NCBI RefSeq assembly: GCF_024978135.1
Contig: NZ_JANTEZ010000006.1
Coordinates: 1 to 64,000, forward strand
Direction of reading: 5' to 3'
Length of the DNA stretch: 64,000 nucleotides
Source: Herbiconiux gentiana
GTDB lineage: Bacteria > Actinomycetota > Actinomycetes > Actinomycetales > Microbacteriaceae
The position numbers and the translations under genes are program-made. Under the pieces are notes generated by a model that saw only the letters and a list, made by a program, of their open reading frames with translations, searched no databases and was not told the origin of the DNA. This document shows, one piece after another, positions 17,744-26,708 of this stretch (positions within the stretch are counted from its first letter, which is position 1; each line of letters begins with the position of its first letter).

Positions 17744-19195
17744 ATGTCCGCACGCCCCGTCTCAGCCGTCAGCGCCGACCACCGCACTGCCGAGTCCATC
17801 ATCGGAGAACCCGAGGTCGTCGAAGACGTCGCTTCGCTGCCCGCCTGGCTCGACCTCAAGTCGGCCGTCGCCGCACTGCAGCCGCTGCAGGTCAAGGACG
17901 GGTCGGTTCCCGACCCGGTCGACCACGCCGCCGCCCGCGACCTCGTCTCGACCATCGTCGAGGCCGTCGCCTCGCTCGCGCCGCGGTTCCCGCACGACGC
18001 CGCCTACCTCGACGCCGTGCAGGACGACTTCGCCCGCTGGGTCGCCTCCGACTTCGGCGTGCCCGACTTCCTCGCCTCGCTCGTCGCCTTCGCGCCCGCG
18101 TCGCACCGGGCCGACGGGGTGCGCCACCTGGTGGTCTTCCCGATGTACACGCAGAACGGCAGCACCGACCGGCACGTCGAGGCGGTGCTGATCGAGGTGC
18201 TCTGGCCGTCGTTCATCGCCGAGCTCGAGGCCGGGGAGTACTCGAACGCGCTGTTCCTGCCCATCCGCTTCCTCGACTTCACGGCGGGGTACGACACCAA
18301 CTCGGCCGTGCTCTTCCCGGAGTCGGTGGCCACGTCGAGCATCCCGGCCTACACCTGGGGCGGCATCTTCGCCGACCGTGAAGCCGCACGGTTCCGCCGC
18401 GTGGTGCGGGCCGCGGCCGAGATCACCCGGCTCGAGCTGCCCGCCGACGCGGCACGCCTGCTGGAGGACCAGGAGCTCACGGAGCGCACCTTCGTGATGT
18501 GGGACCTCATCCACGACCGCACGCACATGCGCGGCGACCTGCCGTTCGACCCGTTCATGATCAAGCAGCGGATGCCCTTCTTCCTGTACTCGCTGGAGGA
18601 ACTGCGGTGCGACCTGACCGCGTTCCGGGAGGCCGTGAAGATCGAGCGGCGGCTGTCGGCGTCGTCGTCGTCACTGTCGGACGGCTCGGCACTGTCGGAC
18701 GGCGACGCCACCCTCCTCGAGCACGCGAAGCTGGTGCAGTACGCGGTGCTGTTCGACCGCATCTTCCGCTTCGCGATCACGGGCTCTCGCGTTCGCAACT
18801 ACGACGGGCTCGGCGGGCAGCTGCTGTTCGCCTGGCTGCACCAGCGCGGTGTGCTGCACTGGACCGACACCCGCCTCACCATCGACTGGCCCGAGGTCGC
18901 CGACGCCGTCACCGCACTCGGCGACGCGATCGACGAGCTCTACTGGCGCTCGATCGACCGCCCGAAAACGGCCCACTGGCTGGCCGCCTACGAGCTGATC
19001 ACCGCGACGGTGACGCCGAACCCGGCCTCGGTCTGGGCTCGCGGGCTCTCCGACGAGGTGCTCTCGGGGCCGCCGCGCGGGCTCACCGACGCCGTGCTCG
19101 ACGACGAGTTCCCGCTGTCGATGTTCTACGAGGCCCTCGAGAAGAAGATGCGCGACGTCATCTCCTCGACGGCGGGCATCACGGCCCGCGGCTGA
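17744..19195 (+). CDS. Uncharacterised cytosolic protein, DUF6421-like
   Basis: The 483-residue protein has no signal peptide or membrane segment. It is acidic and even in composition, with the notable stretches LVVFPMYTQNGSTDRHVEAVLIEVLWP, MWDLIHDRTHMRGDLPFDPFMIKQRMPFF and GGQLLFAWLHQRGVLHW. The HD-R-x-H motif could bind metal. I recall actinobacterial DUF6421 proteins of this length, with no known activity; that assignment needs a profile search. The start is set by TGGAGG 8 nt before ATG 17744 and by TAGGCT at 17709-17714. A Ser-rich loop near residue 305 (SASSSSLSDGSALSDGD) is probably disordered. Confidence 0.65.
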   Translation: MSARPVSAVSADHRTAESIIGEPEVVEDVASLPAWLDLKSAVAALQPLQVKDGSVPDPVDHAAARDLVSTIVEAVASLAPRFPHDAAYLDAVQDDFARWVASDFGVPDFLASLVAFAPASHRADGVRHLVVFPMYTQNGSTDRHVEAVLIEVLWPSFIAELEAGEYSNALFLPIRFLDFTAGYDTNSAVLFPESVATSSIPAYTWGGIFADREAARFRRVVRAAAEITRLELPADAARLLEDQELTERTFVMWDLIHDRTHMRGDLPFDPFMIKQRMPFFLYSLEELRCDLTAFREAVKIERRLSASSSSLSDGSALSDGDATLLEHAKLVQYAVLFDRIFRFAITGSRVRNYDGLGGQLLFAWLHQRGVLHWTDTRLTIDWPEVADAVTALGDAIDELYWRSIDRPKTAHWLAAYELITATVTPNPASVWARGLSDEVLSGPPRGLTDAVLDDEFPLSMFYEALEKKMRDVISSTAGITARG

Positions 19196-19270
19196 GGCCG
19201 CACGCCCCTCCCTCTCATGGCGGGAGGAGGGGCGCAGCGGGACGGGGCAGGGGTGCGGGAGGATGTGGGC

Positions 19271-19993
19271 ATGAGCGAGACAGTGGCGGGGCCCGGGATC
19301 GCGGGGCCCGGGGTCGCGGGGCGACGCGTCGTGGTGACCGGAGCGAGCAGCGAGTCGGGCGTCGCCGTGTGCGCGGCCCTCGTCGAGGCGGGGGCCGAGG
19401 TGGTCGCGGTCGGGTCGAACCCCGCGAGGGTCGCGGCGGTCGCCGAGCGTGTGCCGGGCATCCGCATCGAGGTCGCCGACCTGAGCGACCCGGCCGCCGT
19501 CACGGCGTTGAGCGAACGTCTCGGCGCTCCCGTCGACGGCGTCGTCCACCTCGTGGGCGGCTGGGTCGGCGGCAAAGGCATCATCGGGCAGAGCGACGAG
19601 GGCTGGGCGGCGGTGGAGCGCTCGTTCCGCACGCTCCGCGCCGTGCTGCGCGCGTTCTATCCGGCGCTCGTGGCGTCGCCGGCCGGCCGCGCCGCCTTCG
19701 TCTCGTCGGTCTCGGTCGACGCGCCCACCGCCTCCGGCGCGGACTACACCGCGGCCAAGGCCGCCTCCGAGTCGTGGCTGCGCTCGGTCGCCCAGGGCTT
19801 CTCGAAAGACGCCCCGAATGCGGCGGCGGTCACCTTCGCCGTGCGCTCCCTGGTCGACGACCGGATGCGCGCCGAATCGCCCGACAAGTCCTTCGCCGGG
19901 GCGACCGACGTCAGCACCCTCGCCGAGGCGGTCGTCGCCCTGTGGAACGCGCCCGCGGCCGAGCTGAACGGAACGCGGCTGGTGCTGCACTAG
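19271..19993 (+). CDS. Short-chain dehydrogenase/reductase
   Basis: The 240-residue Rossmann-fold oxidoreductase has the cofactor loop TGASSESG at residues 23-30 and the catalytic set Ser146, Tyr159 and Lys163 (SSVS and YTAAK). The usual NNAG motif is replaced by HLVGGWVGG (about 93-101), which is typical of a divergent SDR subgroup. Substrate unknown. The start at ATG 19271 has GGGAGG about 8 nt upstream. The first 17 residues are a Gly/Pro/Ala-rich tail from a short GGGATCGC repeat in the DNA. It follows the DUF6421-like gene by 75 nt on the same strand. Confidence 0.88.
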   Translation: MSETVAGPGIAGPGVAGRRVVVTGASSESGVAVCAALVEAGAEVVAVGSNPARVAAVAERVPGIRIEVADLSDPAAVTALSERLGAPVDGVVHLVGGWVGGKGIIGQSDEGWAAVERSFRTLRAVLRAFYPALVASPAGRAAFVSSVSVDAPTASGADYTAAKAASESWLRSVAQGFSKDAPNAAAVTFAVRSLVDDRMRAESPDKSFAGATDVSTLAEAVVALWNAPAAELNGTRLVLH

Positions 19994-20033
19994 CAGCAGC
20001 CGCGCATCCGCTCGGCTGGTCGCTCGGTGGGAG

Positions 20034-20171
20034 CTACTTCTTCTTGGTGTTCGACACCGCGTCAGCCGAGTGGTCGGCCTTGTCGCCCTTGGCCTTCTTG
20101 TCGGCGCGCTTCTCCTTGAGCGAGCGAGCGGCCGTCTTGGCCGTCTCTTTGCGCTGGGTCTTCTCGGCCAT
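20034..20171 (-). CDS. Small Lys-rich protein (45 residues)
   Basis: The 45-residue product (MAEKTQRKETAKTAARSLKE at its start, NTKKK at its end) is about one quarter Lys and strongly basic, with Ala/Lys helical character. It has no hydrophobic segment. The start at 20171 is supported by GGAGGT 8-9 nt upstream on the minus strand. Upstream in-frame codons are Arg/Pro-rich and unlikely to be coding. A nucleic-acid-binding or stress-tail role is possible but only from composition. It stands between two SDR genes and has its own spacing on both sides. Confidence 0.65.
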   Translation of the reverse strand: MAEKTQRKETAKTAARSLKEKRADKKAKGDKADHSADAVSNTKKK

Positions 20172-20286
20172 GATCGTTACCTCCATCGCGAGCCACGGAC
20201 GGCCCGGTACCCGAAGGCTACGCGCTCCGCGACGGTCTGGCGGGTCGCCCCGGCGCATCTCGTGCCGGGGCGACCGGACCAGGCCC

Positions 20287-21042
20287 TTACTGGGCCGCGT
20301 AGCCGCCGTCGACGAGGTGGTAGCTGCCCGAGATGAACGAAGCGGCGTCGCTGGAGAGGAAGGCGACGAGAGAAGCCACCTCCTCGGGCGTGCCCAGCCG
20401 GCCCAGGGCGTGCTTCGCGGCGAGCGCCTCCTGCGCCTCGGCCGACAGGTTGGCGTCGACCAGCGGGGTGTGGATGAAGCCGGGGCCGACCGCGTTGACG
20501 CGCACCTTCTGGGCGCCGTACTCGAGGGCGGCGTTCTTGGTCAGGCCGACGAGTCCGTGCTTCGCGGTGACGTAGGCCGACGACATCGGGATGCCCACCG
20601 AGCCGAGCACCGACGCCATGTTGACGATGGCACCGCCGCCGTTCTTCGCCATGGCCGGCAGCTGCGCCTTGAGGCCGTAGAAGATCGCGTTGAGGTTGAT
20701 CTCGACGACCTTGCGCCAGCTGTCGAGGGAGTAGTCGCCGATGGTGGCGGCCTCGCCGCCGATGCCCGCGTTGTTCACCGCGATGCCGAGCGGCGCGAGC
20801 TTCTCGGCGGCCACGACGCTCGCCTCGGCGAACTCGGGGTCGCTGACGTCGCCGACCAGCACCTCGGCGGTGCCGCCCGCGGCGCGGATCTCGTCGACGA
20901 CCTTCTGGGCCGGCTCCTCACGCACGTCGCTGACCAGCACGGCCGCTCCGTTCTTCGCCAGTTCGAGCGCGACCGCGCGCCCGATGCCCGAGCCGGCTCC
21001 CGTCACGATCGCGGATCGTCCGGCGACGTCGTATGCAGCCAT
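20287..21042 (-). CDS. Short-chain dehydrogenase/reductase (FabG-like)
   Basis: This 251-residue classical SDR has TGAGSGIG at residues 14-21, NNAG at 90-93, and catalytic Ser144, Tyr157 and Lys161 followed by VGPGFIHTPL. It is probably an NAD(P)-dependent 3-oxoacyl, 3-hydroxy or sugar-alcohol dehydrogenase; the substrate is not evident. The start at ATG 21042 has AGGAAGAAGAG upstream. The gene is divergent from a TetR regulator across 93 bp that contains a palindromic operator, so it is probably the regulator's target. Confidence 0.92.
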   Translation of the reverse strand: MAAYDVAGRSAIVTGAGSGIGRAVALELAKNGAAVLVSDVREEPAQKVVDEIRAAGGTAEVLVGDVSDPEFAEASVVAAEKLAPLGIAVNNAGIGGEAATIGDYSLDSWRKVVEINLNAIFYGLKAQLPAMAKNGGGAIVNMASVLGSVGIPMSSAYVTAKHGLVGLTKNAALEYGAQKVRVNAVGPGFIHTPLVDANLSAEAQEALAAKHALGRLGTPEEVASLVAFLSSDAASFISGSYHLVDGGYAAQ

Positions 21043-21082
21043 GGTTCTCTTCTTCCTGTTTCGTTGTCCGTGTGCGTTGTTA

Positions 21083-21102
21083 TATCCAACGTTTGTCGGA
21101 TA
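21083..21102. promoter_or_regulatory. Candidate TetR operator TATCCAAC-GTTT-GTCGGATA
   Basis: An 8-4-8 inverted repeat with one mismatch lies centrally in the SDR-TetR divergent gap. The surrounding gap is unusually AT-rich for this genome (TTATATCC, ATAATTGTATT), as expected for overlapping promoters with a repressor site. Confidence 0.6.
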
Positions 21103-21135
21103 ATTGTATTCCCTTAGGCTTCCTCCGGAGGATCC

Positions 21136-21741
21136 ATGGATGCACGTCACCGACGCAGTCGCGCCAAGCTCGCCGAGGCGGTGCTGCGCCTGGCCTCGGA
21201 GCGCCCGATCGACGAGGTCACGGCCTCGGAGATCGCGTCGGCGGCCGGGGTCAACCGCTCGACGTTCTACGCCCACGCCGCCTCCCCGCTGGCGCTCCTC
21301 GAGAGCGTGCTGCGCGAGGAGCTCGACGCCCTGCGCGACCGGCATCTGGCATCCGTGCCCCGGGCGGTGGCGGCGGAGGCCGTGACCGCGGTGACGCTCG
21401 CCGTGCTGGAGAACATCGAGTCGCACGCCACGATCTACGAGCGCGGTCTGCTCGCCGACGAGCAGGGCGGGCACAGCGGCGAGACCAGCCTGCGCCCCAT
21501 GCTCGCGGCGCACTTCGAGGAGTCGAGCCGTCAGCTGCTGGCCCAGCACGCGCTCTTCCCGAGCACCGAGGACGAAGCGGCCGACCCGCTGCTCGCCACC
21601 ATGGTCGGGCCGTTCGTCGCCAACGGCAGCGTGGGGGCGATCGCGGCGTGGCTCGAGCAGCCCGAGCCGCGCGACCCGGAGGCCTTCCTGCGCAGCTACC
21701 GGCGGCTGGTGCCGTCGTGGTTCCCGCTCGCTCCGCACTGA
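21136..21741 (+). CDS. TetR family transcriptional regulator
   Basis: The 201-residue regulator has an N-terminal TetR helix-turn-helix domain (about residues 8-55) with the recognition region VTASEIASAAGVNRSTFYAHAAS. A helical C-terminal ligand domain follows. The start at 21136 follows TCCGGAGGATCC, a good ribosome-binding site, so this mRNA does have a leader. Being divergent from the SDR gene with an operator between, it most likely represses the SDR gene until a substrate-like ligand binds. The ligand is unknown. Confidence 0.88.
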   Translation: MDARHRRSRAKLAEAVLRLASERPIDEVTASEIASAAGVNRSTFYAHAASPLALLESVLREELDALRDRHLASVPRAVAAEAVTAVTLAVLENIESHATIYERGLLADEQGGHSGETSLRPMLAAHFEESSRQLLAQHALFPSTEDEAADPLLATMVGPFVANGSVGAIAAWLEQPEPRDPEAFLRSYRRLVPSWFPLAPH

Positions 21742-21823
21742 CCACCGCTCCTCCACTGTTCGCAGATCGCCCCGACTTCTCCCCCTCCCCCGCGCGACGG
21801 ATGGGCCGCCCGGCCCTGATCGC

Positions 21824-21829
21824 TAGCGT
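21824..21829 (+). promoter_or_regulatory. -10 hexamer TAGCGT of the histidine kinase gene (leaderless)
   Basis: The 15 bases TAGCGTGGAGGCATG here are identical to those at 3717-3731 before xthA. The hexamer ends 6 nt before ATG 21836. Confidence 0.65.
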
Positions 21830-21835
21830 GGAGGC

Positions 21836-23239
21836 ATGAGCTCAGACCCCGACGACTGGCAGCGGCCGCGCCCCGGCCCGGCGGGGTACCGGCGTGACGC
21901 CGTCGCGGCCGGCGCACTGGCCGTGGCCACCTTCCTCAGCTGGCTTCTGTTCTCCAGCGCGGTGACCGGGCGAGAGCACGCTCCCTGGTGGGGAGGTGCG
22001 ATCTTCGCGGTGCTCGTCGCGGGGTCGCTGGCCTTCCGCCGCCGCTGGCCCGAGGCCGTGGCGCTGGTGGTCGCCGTCACCTTCGTCGTGGGGCAGTACT
22101 CGGGCGTCTGGGAGCAGCTGTTCAACAACATCTGCCTCTTCATCGCGCTCTACACGGTGGGCGCGTGGGGTCGCAACCGCACGCTGGCGACGGCTCTGCG
22201 CATCCTGATCAGCGTGGGCATGCTGCTCTGGCTGGTGGGCATCCTGATCTTCCAGGCGCTCAACCCCGACACCACGCCCGACATCTCACGCGACGGCGCG
22301 CTCTCCCAGCTCGCGGCGATCGGGCTCATCCAGGTCATCACGAACCTGCTCTACTTCGGCGGAGCGTACGTGTTCGGCAACGCCGCCTGGGCCTCGGCGC
22401 GGCAGCGCGAGGCACTCGAGCAGCGCACCCTCGAACTCGAGCGGGAACGCGAGGTGAGCAGCCGGCAGGCGGTCGAGCTCGAGCGCTCGCGCATCGCCCG
22501 GGAGCTGCACGACGTCGTGGCCCACCACGTCTCGGTGATGGGGCTCTCGGCCGGTGCCGCCCGGCGGGTGCTCGAGCGGGGCTCCGGCGGCGAACCGGTC
22601 GACCCGCGGGTCGTGCAGGCGCTCTCGGTCATCGAAGAGAACGGCCGTGAAGCGGTCGACGAACTGCAGCGGATGCTCGGGGCCCTCCGCGAGCGCGGCG
22701 ACGACCCCTCGACCACCGCCTCCACCCGCGGCATCGCCCAGCTGGGCGAGCTCGTCGACGAGGCCCGCGCGGCCGGGTTGCCCGTCTCCTTCTCCACCGT
22801 CGGAGCCGAGCGCCCCGTGCCGCCCGCCATCGGCCTCACCGTCTACCGTCTGGCGCAGGAGTCGCTGACCAACGTGCGCAAGCACGCCGGCCCGCGCGCG
22901 ACGGCCGACGTGCGGCTGCGCTTCCTGGCCGACGCGATCGAGCTCGAGGTGAGCGACACCGGCGCGGGCGCGGGCGCCGCCGACCCGGCCCGCGGCCCCG
23001 ACTCCGGCGGCGCGCACCTCGGCCAGATCGGCATGCGCGAGCGCGTCGCGGCCGCCGGCGGCGAACTCGAACTCGGCCCCAAGCCCCGCGGCGGCTACCG
23101 CGTTCGCGCCCGGCTGCCCCTCGCGACCAGCGCACCCACCCCGATGCCCGACACCGCCGCCGCCCGCGCACCCGCGTCCACCGCCGCGCCTTCCACCGCC
23201 GCCGCCACCGACCCCGCCGCCACCGAGGAGGCCTCGTGA
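21836..23239 (+). CDS. NarL-type sensor histidine kinase
   Basis: The 467-residue membrane kinase has four to five membrane segments in residues 22-182 and a short coiled-coil linker (185-215). The HisKA_3 dimerisation domain contains the phospho-acceptor His225 in RIARELHDVVAHHVS. An HATPase domain follows with NVRKHAGPRA and the G-box region GQIGMRERVAAAGG. The last 40 residues are an Ala/Pro/Thr-rich tail. There is no large extracellular sensor loop, so the signal is probably sensed within the membrane. It overlaps the response regulator gene by 4 nt, so the two form one operon. Confidence 0.93.
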   Translation: MSSDPDDWQRPRPGPAGYRRDAVAAGALAVATFLSWLLFSSAVTGREHAPWWGGAIFAVLVAGSLAFRRRWPEAVALVVAVTFVVGQYSGVWEQLFNNICLFIALYTVGAWGRNRTLATALRILISVGMLLWLVGILIFQALNPDTTPDISRDGALSQLAAIGLIQVITNLLYFGGAYVFGNAAWASARQREALEQRTLELEREREVSSRQAVELERSRIARELHDVVAHHVSVMGLSAGAARRVLERGSGGEPVDPRVVQALSVIEENGREAVDELQRMLGALRERGDDPSTTASTRGIAQLGELVDEARAAGLPVSFSTVGAERPVPPAIGLTVYRLAQESLTNVRKHAGPRATADVRLRFLADAIELEVSDTGAGAGAADPARGPDSGGAHLGQIGMRERVAAAGGELELGPKPRGGYRVRARLPLATSAPTPMPDTAAARAPASTAAPSTAAATDPAATEEAS

Positions 23240-23955
23240 CCGCACCCATCCGCGTGCTGCTCGCCGACGATCAAGATCTGGTGCGGGTCGGTCTCCGCAT
23301 CATCCTCGAGTCGGAGGACGGGATCGAGGTCGTCGGCGAAGCGCGCAACGGCCGCGAGGCGGTCGAGCTCGGCCGCGAGCTCGCCCCCGACGTCATCTGC
23401 ATGGACGTGCAGATGCCCGAGCTCGACGGCCTGGAGGCCACCCGTCGGCTGCTCCGGCAGGGCAGTACGGCGGGCATCCTGGTGCTCACCACCTTCGACC
23501 GCGACGACTACCTCTTCGCCGCCCTCGAGGCAGGAGCGAGCGGCTTCGTGCTGAAGAACTCCTCGCCCGAGAGCCTCGTCGAGGCGGTGCAGGTCGTGGC
23601 GCGCGGCGACGCGCTGCTCTCTCCCGACGTCACGCGGCGGGTCATCGAGAGCTTCACCGAGCGCAGAGCCGAGGTGCCCGCTGCGGGTGACGCGGGCCGA
23701 GCATCCGCCGCTCTCACCCCGGCACCCGAGCTGGCGGCCCCCGAACTGGCCGCCCTCACCGACCGCGAGCGCGAGGTGCTCGAGCTGCTCGCCGCCGGCC
23801 GTTCCAACGCCGAGATCGCCCGCGAGCTCTACCTCGGCGAGGCCACGGTCAAGACCCACGTCTCGAAGATCCTGCAGAAGCTCGGGCTCCGCGACCGCAT
23901 CCAGGCCGTGGTCTTCGCCTACGAGACGGGCGTCGCCGTGCCGGGCCGCCCCTGA
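23236..23955 (+). CDS. LuxR/NarL-family response regulator
   Basis: The 239-residue protein pairs with the kinase just upstream (4-nt GTGA overlap). The receiver domain (residues 5-120) has the acidic pair Asp11-Asp12, the phospho-acceptor Asp57 in VICMDVQMP, and the switch Thr and Lys in LTTFDR and VLKNSS. A LuxR helix-turn-helix (about 172-230; LTDREREVLELLAAGRSN, then VKTHVSKILQKLGLRDR) follows an Ala/Pro-rich linker. GTG is the start codon, with GAGGAGG upstream. The targets are unknown; the next gene downstream, an MFS transporter, is a candidate. Confidence 0.93.
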   Translation: MTAPIRVLLADDQDLVRVGLRIILESEDGIEVVGEARNGREAVELGRELAPDVICMDVQMPELDGLEATRRLLRQGSTAGILVLTTFDRDDYLFAALEAGASGFVLKNSSPESLVEAVQVVARGDALLSPDVTRRVIESFTERRAEVPAAGDAGRASAALTPAPELAAPELAALTDREREVLELLAAGRSNAEIARELYLGEATVKTHVSKILQKLGLRDRIQAVVFAYETGVAVPGRP

Positions 23956-24084
23956 CGCCGGCGGGCCCGATTCGAAAACGGTGCGCAAACTGCAACTTCG
24001 GCGTACGTTCTGTTTCGCCGCCGGCGTCGCCCGCACTCGCATCCGCATCCGCCCGCAGAACGACCGGCGAAACGGAGGTGCGAC

Positions 24085-25599
24085 GTGTCGAAGACGACAG
24101 ATGCGGCGGGGGCGACACCCAAGCCCAAGGCCGTGAGGAGCCTGGTGCCGGCCAGGATGGACCGGCTGCCCTGGACGAGGTTCCACTGGATGGTGGTGTT
24201 CGGGCTCGGGGTCTCCTGGATCCTCGACGGCCTGGAGATCCAGATCATCGCCTCGAACGGCTTCCAGGAGTCGCTCGGCATGGACTCGTCCCAGGTCGGC
24301 CTCGCCGGAACGATCTACCTCGTCGGTCAGGTCGTCGGAGCCCTGGTCTTCGGTCGCCTCTCCGACAAGTGGGGGCGCAAGAAGCTCTTCATCATCACCC
24401 TCGGCATCTACCTCGTCGGCTCGGCGCTCGCCGGTCTGTCGCCGAACATGGAGTTCCTGTTCGCGATGCGCTTCGTGGCCGGTCTCGGCATCGGCGGTGA
24501 GTACGCCGCCATCAACTCGGCGATCGACGAACTGATCCCGAGCCACTACCGCGGCCGCGTCGACATCGCCATCAACGGCACCTACTGGGGCGGCGCCGCC
24601 CTCGGCTCGGTGGCCAACCTGTTCTTCCTCAACCCCGACAACTTCGCCGAGAACATCGGCTGGCGGCTCGCGTTCTTCATCGGCCCGGTGGTCGGTCTGA
24701 TCATGATCTACATGCGCCGGCACATCCCCGAGAGCCCGCGCTGGCTGATGACCCACGGCAAGGAGGACCAGGCCGAGAAGACGGTCGACGACATCGAGGC
24801 CCAGGTCGAGAAGTCGACGGGCAAGAAGCTCGACCCGGTGCCCGACGACCAGTCGATCGAGGTCACGCCGCTCGACCGGGTGCCGTTCAAGAAGATCGCC
24901 AGCGTGCTGATCCGCGACTACCCCAACCGCACGGTCGTCGGCCTCACGATGATGATCACGCAGTCGTTCCTCTACAACGCGATCTTCTTCACCTACGCCC
25001 TGGCACTGCAGAACTTCTACGGCGTCGAGAACGACGCGGTGCAGTACTTCTTCTTCCCCTTCGCCATCGGCAACCTGCTCGGGCCGCTCGTGCTCGGCCA
25101 CCTGTTCGACACCTGGGGCCGGCGCAAGATGATCCTGCTCACTTACGGGCTCGCCGGCATCATTCTCACCGTCTCGGGCTTCCTGTTCCAGGCCGACGTG
25201 CTGAACGCCACCACCCAGACGATCTTCTGGTGCGTGTCGTTCTTCTTCGCCAGCGCCGGCGCCTCGTCGGCGTACCTGACGGTGAGCGAGCTGTTCCCGC
25301 TCGAGATGCGCTCGCAGGTCATCTCGTACTTCTTCTCGATCGGCCAGATCGTCGGTGCCGTCGCCCCGGTGCTCTTCGGCACCCTGATCGGCGACGGCTC
25401 CGACCGCGGGCCGATCTCGATCGGCTACATCGGAGCCGGCATCGTGATGCTCGCCGGCGGCATCGTGGCGTTCATCTTCGGGGTGAACTCCGAACGCAAA
25501 CCGCTCGAGGCGATCACGAGTCCGCTCTCCGCCGTGAACCCGGGCAAGGTGAAGGTCGAGGGCGAGCGCACGACCCGCGAGCGCGCGGCCCGCACGTAA
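24085..25599 (+). CDS. MFS transporter (sugar/organic-acid porter type)
   Basis: The 504-residue protein has twelve membrane segments. The MFS loop 2-3 signature is GRLSDKWGRKKLF, and its second-half counterpart is GHLFDTWGRRKM. The sugar-porter-like motif PESPRWLMTHGKED follows helix 6, with a long cytoplasmic loop after it. The opening WILDGLEIQIIASNGFQESL is typical of the aromatic acid/niacin/inositol porter branch, so an organic acid or polyol is plausible. GTG start at 24085 with GGAGGT 6 nt upstream. A 129-bp leader region separates it from the two-component genes. Confidence 0.87.
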   Translation: MSKTTDAAGATPKPKAVRSLVPARMDRLPWTRFHWMVVFGLGVSWILDGLEIQIIASNGFQESLGMDSSQVGLAGTIYLVGQVVGALVFGRLSDKWGRKKLFIITLGIYLVGSALAGLSPNMEFLFAMRFVAGLGIGGEYAAINSAIDELIPSHYRGRVDIAINGTYWGGAALGSVANLFFLNPDNFAENIGWRLAFFIGPVVGLIMIYMRRHIPESPRWLMTHGKEDQAEKTVDDIEAQVEKSTGKKLDPVPDDQSIEVTPLDRVPFKKIASVLIRDYPNRTVVGLTMMITQSFLYNAIFFTYALALQNFYGVENDAVQYFFFPFAIGNLLGPLVLGHLFDTWGRRKMILLTYGLAGIILTVSGFLFQADVLNATTQTIFWCVSFFFASAGASSAYLTVSELFPLEMRSQVISYFFSIGQIVGAVAPVLFGTLIGDGSDRGPISIGYIGAGIVMLAGGIVAFIFGVNSERKPLEAITSPLSAVNPGKVKVEGERTTRERAART

Positions 25600-25640
25600 C
25601 AGCGCGAGAATGACGGCCCGCCTGCGATTGCGGGTCGCGC

Positions 25641-25683
25641 CGCGAGGGCGGGGTGGGTTCCGGATGCCCGCCCCGCCCTCGCG
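25641..25683 (+). terminator. Hairpin terminator after the MFS gene
   Basis: Perfect 13-bp arms CGCGAGGGCGGGG (25641-25653) and CCCCGCCCTCGCG (25671-25683) enclose a 17-nt loop, 41 nt after the MFS stop. The rest of the 212-bp gap up to the ABC genes holds the TAGCGT promoter hexamer at 25764-25769 and a leader with GGAGG. Confidence 0.7.
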
Positions 25684-25763
25684 CGTGCCGCCTCCGCCGC
25701 GCGGCGGACCCGTCCGCGCCGAGACCCGTCCCGCGGGGGACGCGCCGCCGTGCATCCGCTCGT

Positions 25764-25769
25764 TAGCGT
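25764..25769 (+). promoter_or_regulatory. -10 hexamer TAGCGT of the ABC exporter operon
   Basis: TAGCGT here is followed by a leader of about 36 nt carrying GGAGG before ATG 25812. It shows the same hexamer used with a normal leader. Confidence 0.5.
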
Positions 25770-25811
25770 GAAGGCAGCGCGGCACCTCGCAGCGCGGGAG
25801 CGGAGGGCAGC

Positions 25812-26708
25812 ATGCTCGAGATCGAGAACGTGAGCCGGTCGTTCGGCTCGAACCGGGTGCTCGACGGCGTGAGCTTCACGGTCGGCGACGGCCGGATGAC
25901 CGGCTTCGTCGGCGGCAACGGGGCGGGCAAGACGACGACGATGCGCATCATCCTCGGGGTGCTCGCGAGCGACGGGGGCACCGTGACGCTCGACGGCACG
26001 CGGCTGACGCCCGCCGACCGCGCCCTGTTCGGCTACATGCCCGAGGAACGCGGCCTGTACCCGAAGATGAAGGTCGCCGAGCAGATCGTCTACCTCGGCC
26101 GCCTGCACGGCATGTCGGCCTCGGCCGCCGCGTCCTCGACCGCCGACCTGCTCGACCGCCTCGGCCTCGGCGACCGTGCGAACGCCACCGTCGAGAGCCT
26201 CTCGCTCGGCAACCAGCAGCGCGCCCAGATCGCCGGCGCGCTCGTGCACGACCCCAGCGTGCTGGTGCTCGACGAGCCCTTCTCGGGCCTCGACCCGATG
26301 GCGGTCGAGACCGTGCAGTCGGTGCTCACCGAGCACGCGGCGACCGGGGTCCCCGTGCTGTTCTCGTCGCACCAGCTCGACATCGTGGAGCGCATCTGCG
26401 ACGACCTCGTGGTGATCGCGGGAGGCACCATCCGCGCCCAGGGCTCGCGCAACGAGCTGCGCGAGCAGCACTCCGCGGCCCGCTACGAGATCGACCTCGC
26501 GAGCGACGCCGGCTGGGTGCGCGAGCTGCCCGGGGTTCGGGTGGTCGAGCTCGACGGCGACTACGCGGTGTTCGAGGTCGACCGCGGGCCCTCGGGTGAG
26601 GATGCGGCCCAGGCCGTGCTGCGGCGCGCCCTCGAGACCGGCCCCGTTCGCCGTTTCGCCCCCGTTCTGCCCACCCTGTCCCAGATCTTCAAGGAGGTCG
26701 TGCGATGA
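25812..26708 (+). CDS. ABC transporter ATP-binding protein (NatA-like)
   Basis: The 298-residue ATPase has Walker A GGNGAGKTT (about residues 34-42), the Q-loop region, an ABC signature written LSLGNQQRAQIAGAL (Asn-Gln in place of Gly-Gly), and Walker B VLVLDEPFSGLDP with the D-loop. A C-terminal DUF4162-like extension follows. It pairs with the permease encoded immediately downstream (4-nt ATGA overlap). Such NatAB-type pairs export sodium, drugs or peptides; the cargo cannot be read from sequence. Start supported by GGAGGG upstream. Confidence 0.92.
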   Translation: MLEIENVSRSFGSNRVLDGVSFTVGDGRMTGFVGGNGAGKTTTMRIILGVLASDGGTVTLDGTRLTPADRALFGYMPEERGLYPKMKVAEQIVYLGRLHGMSASAAASSTADLLDRLGLGDRANATVESLSLGNQQRAQIAGALVHDPSVLVLDEPFSGLDPMAVETVQSVLTEHAATGVPVLFSSHQLDIVERICDDLVVIAGGTIRAQGSRNELREQHSAARYEIDLASDAGWVRELPGVRVVELDGDYAVFEVDRGPSGEDAAQAVLRRALETGPVRRFAPVLPTLSQIFKEVVR

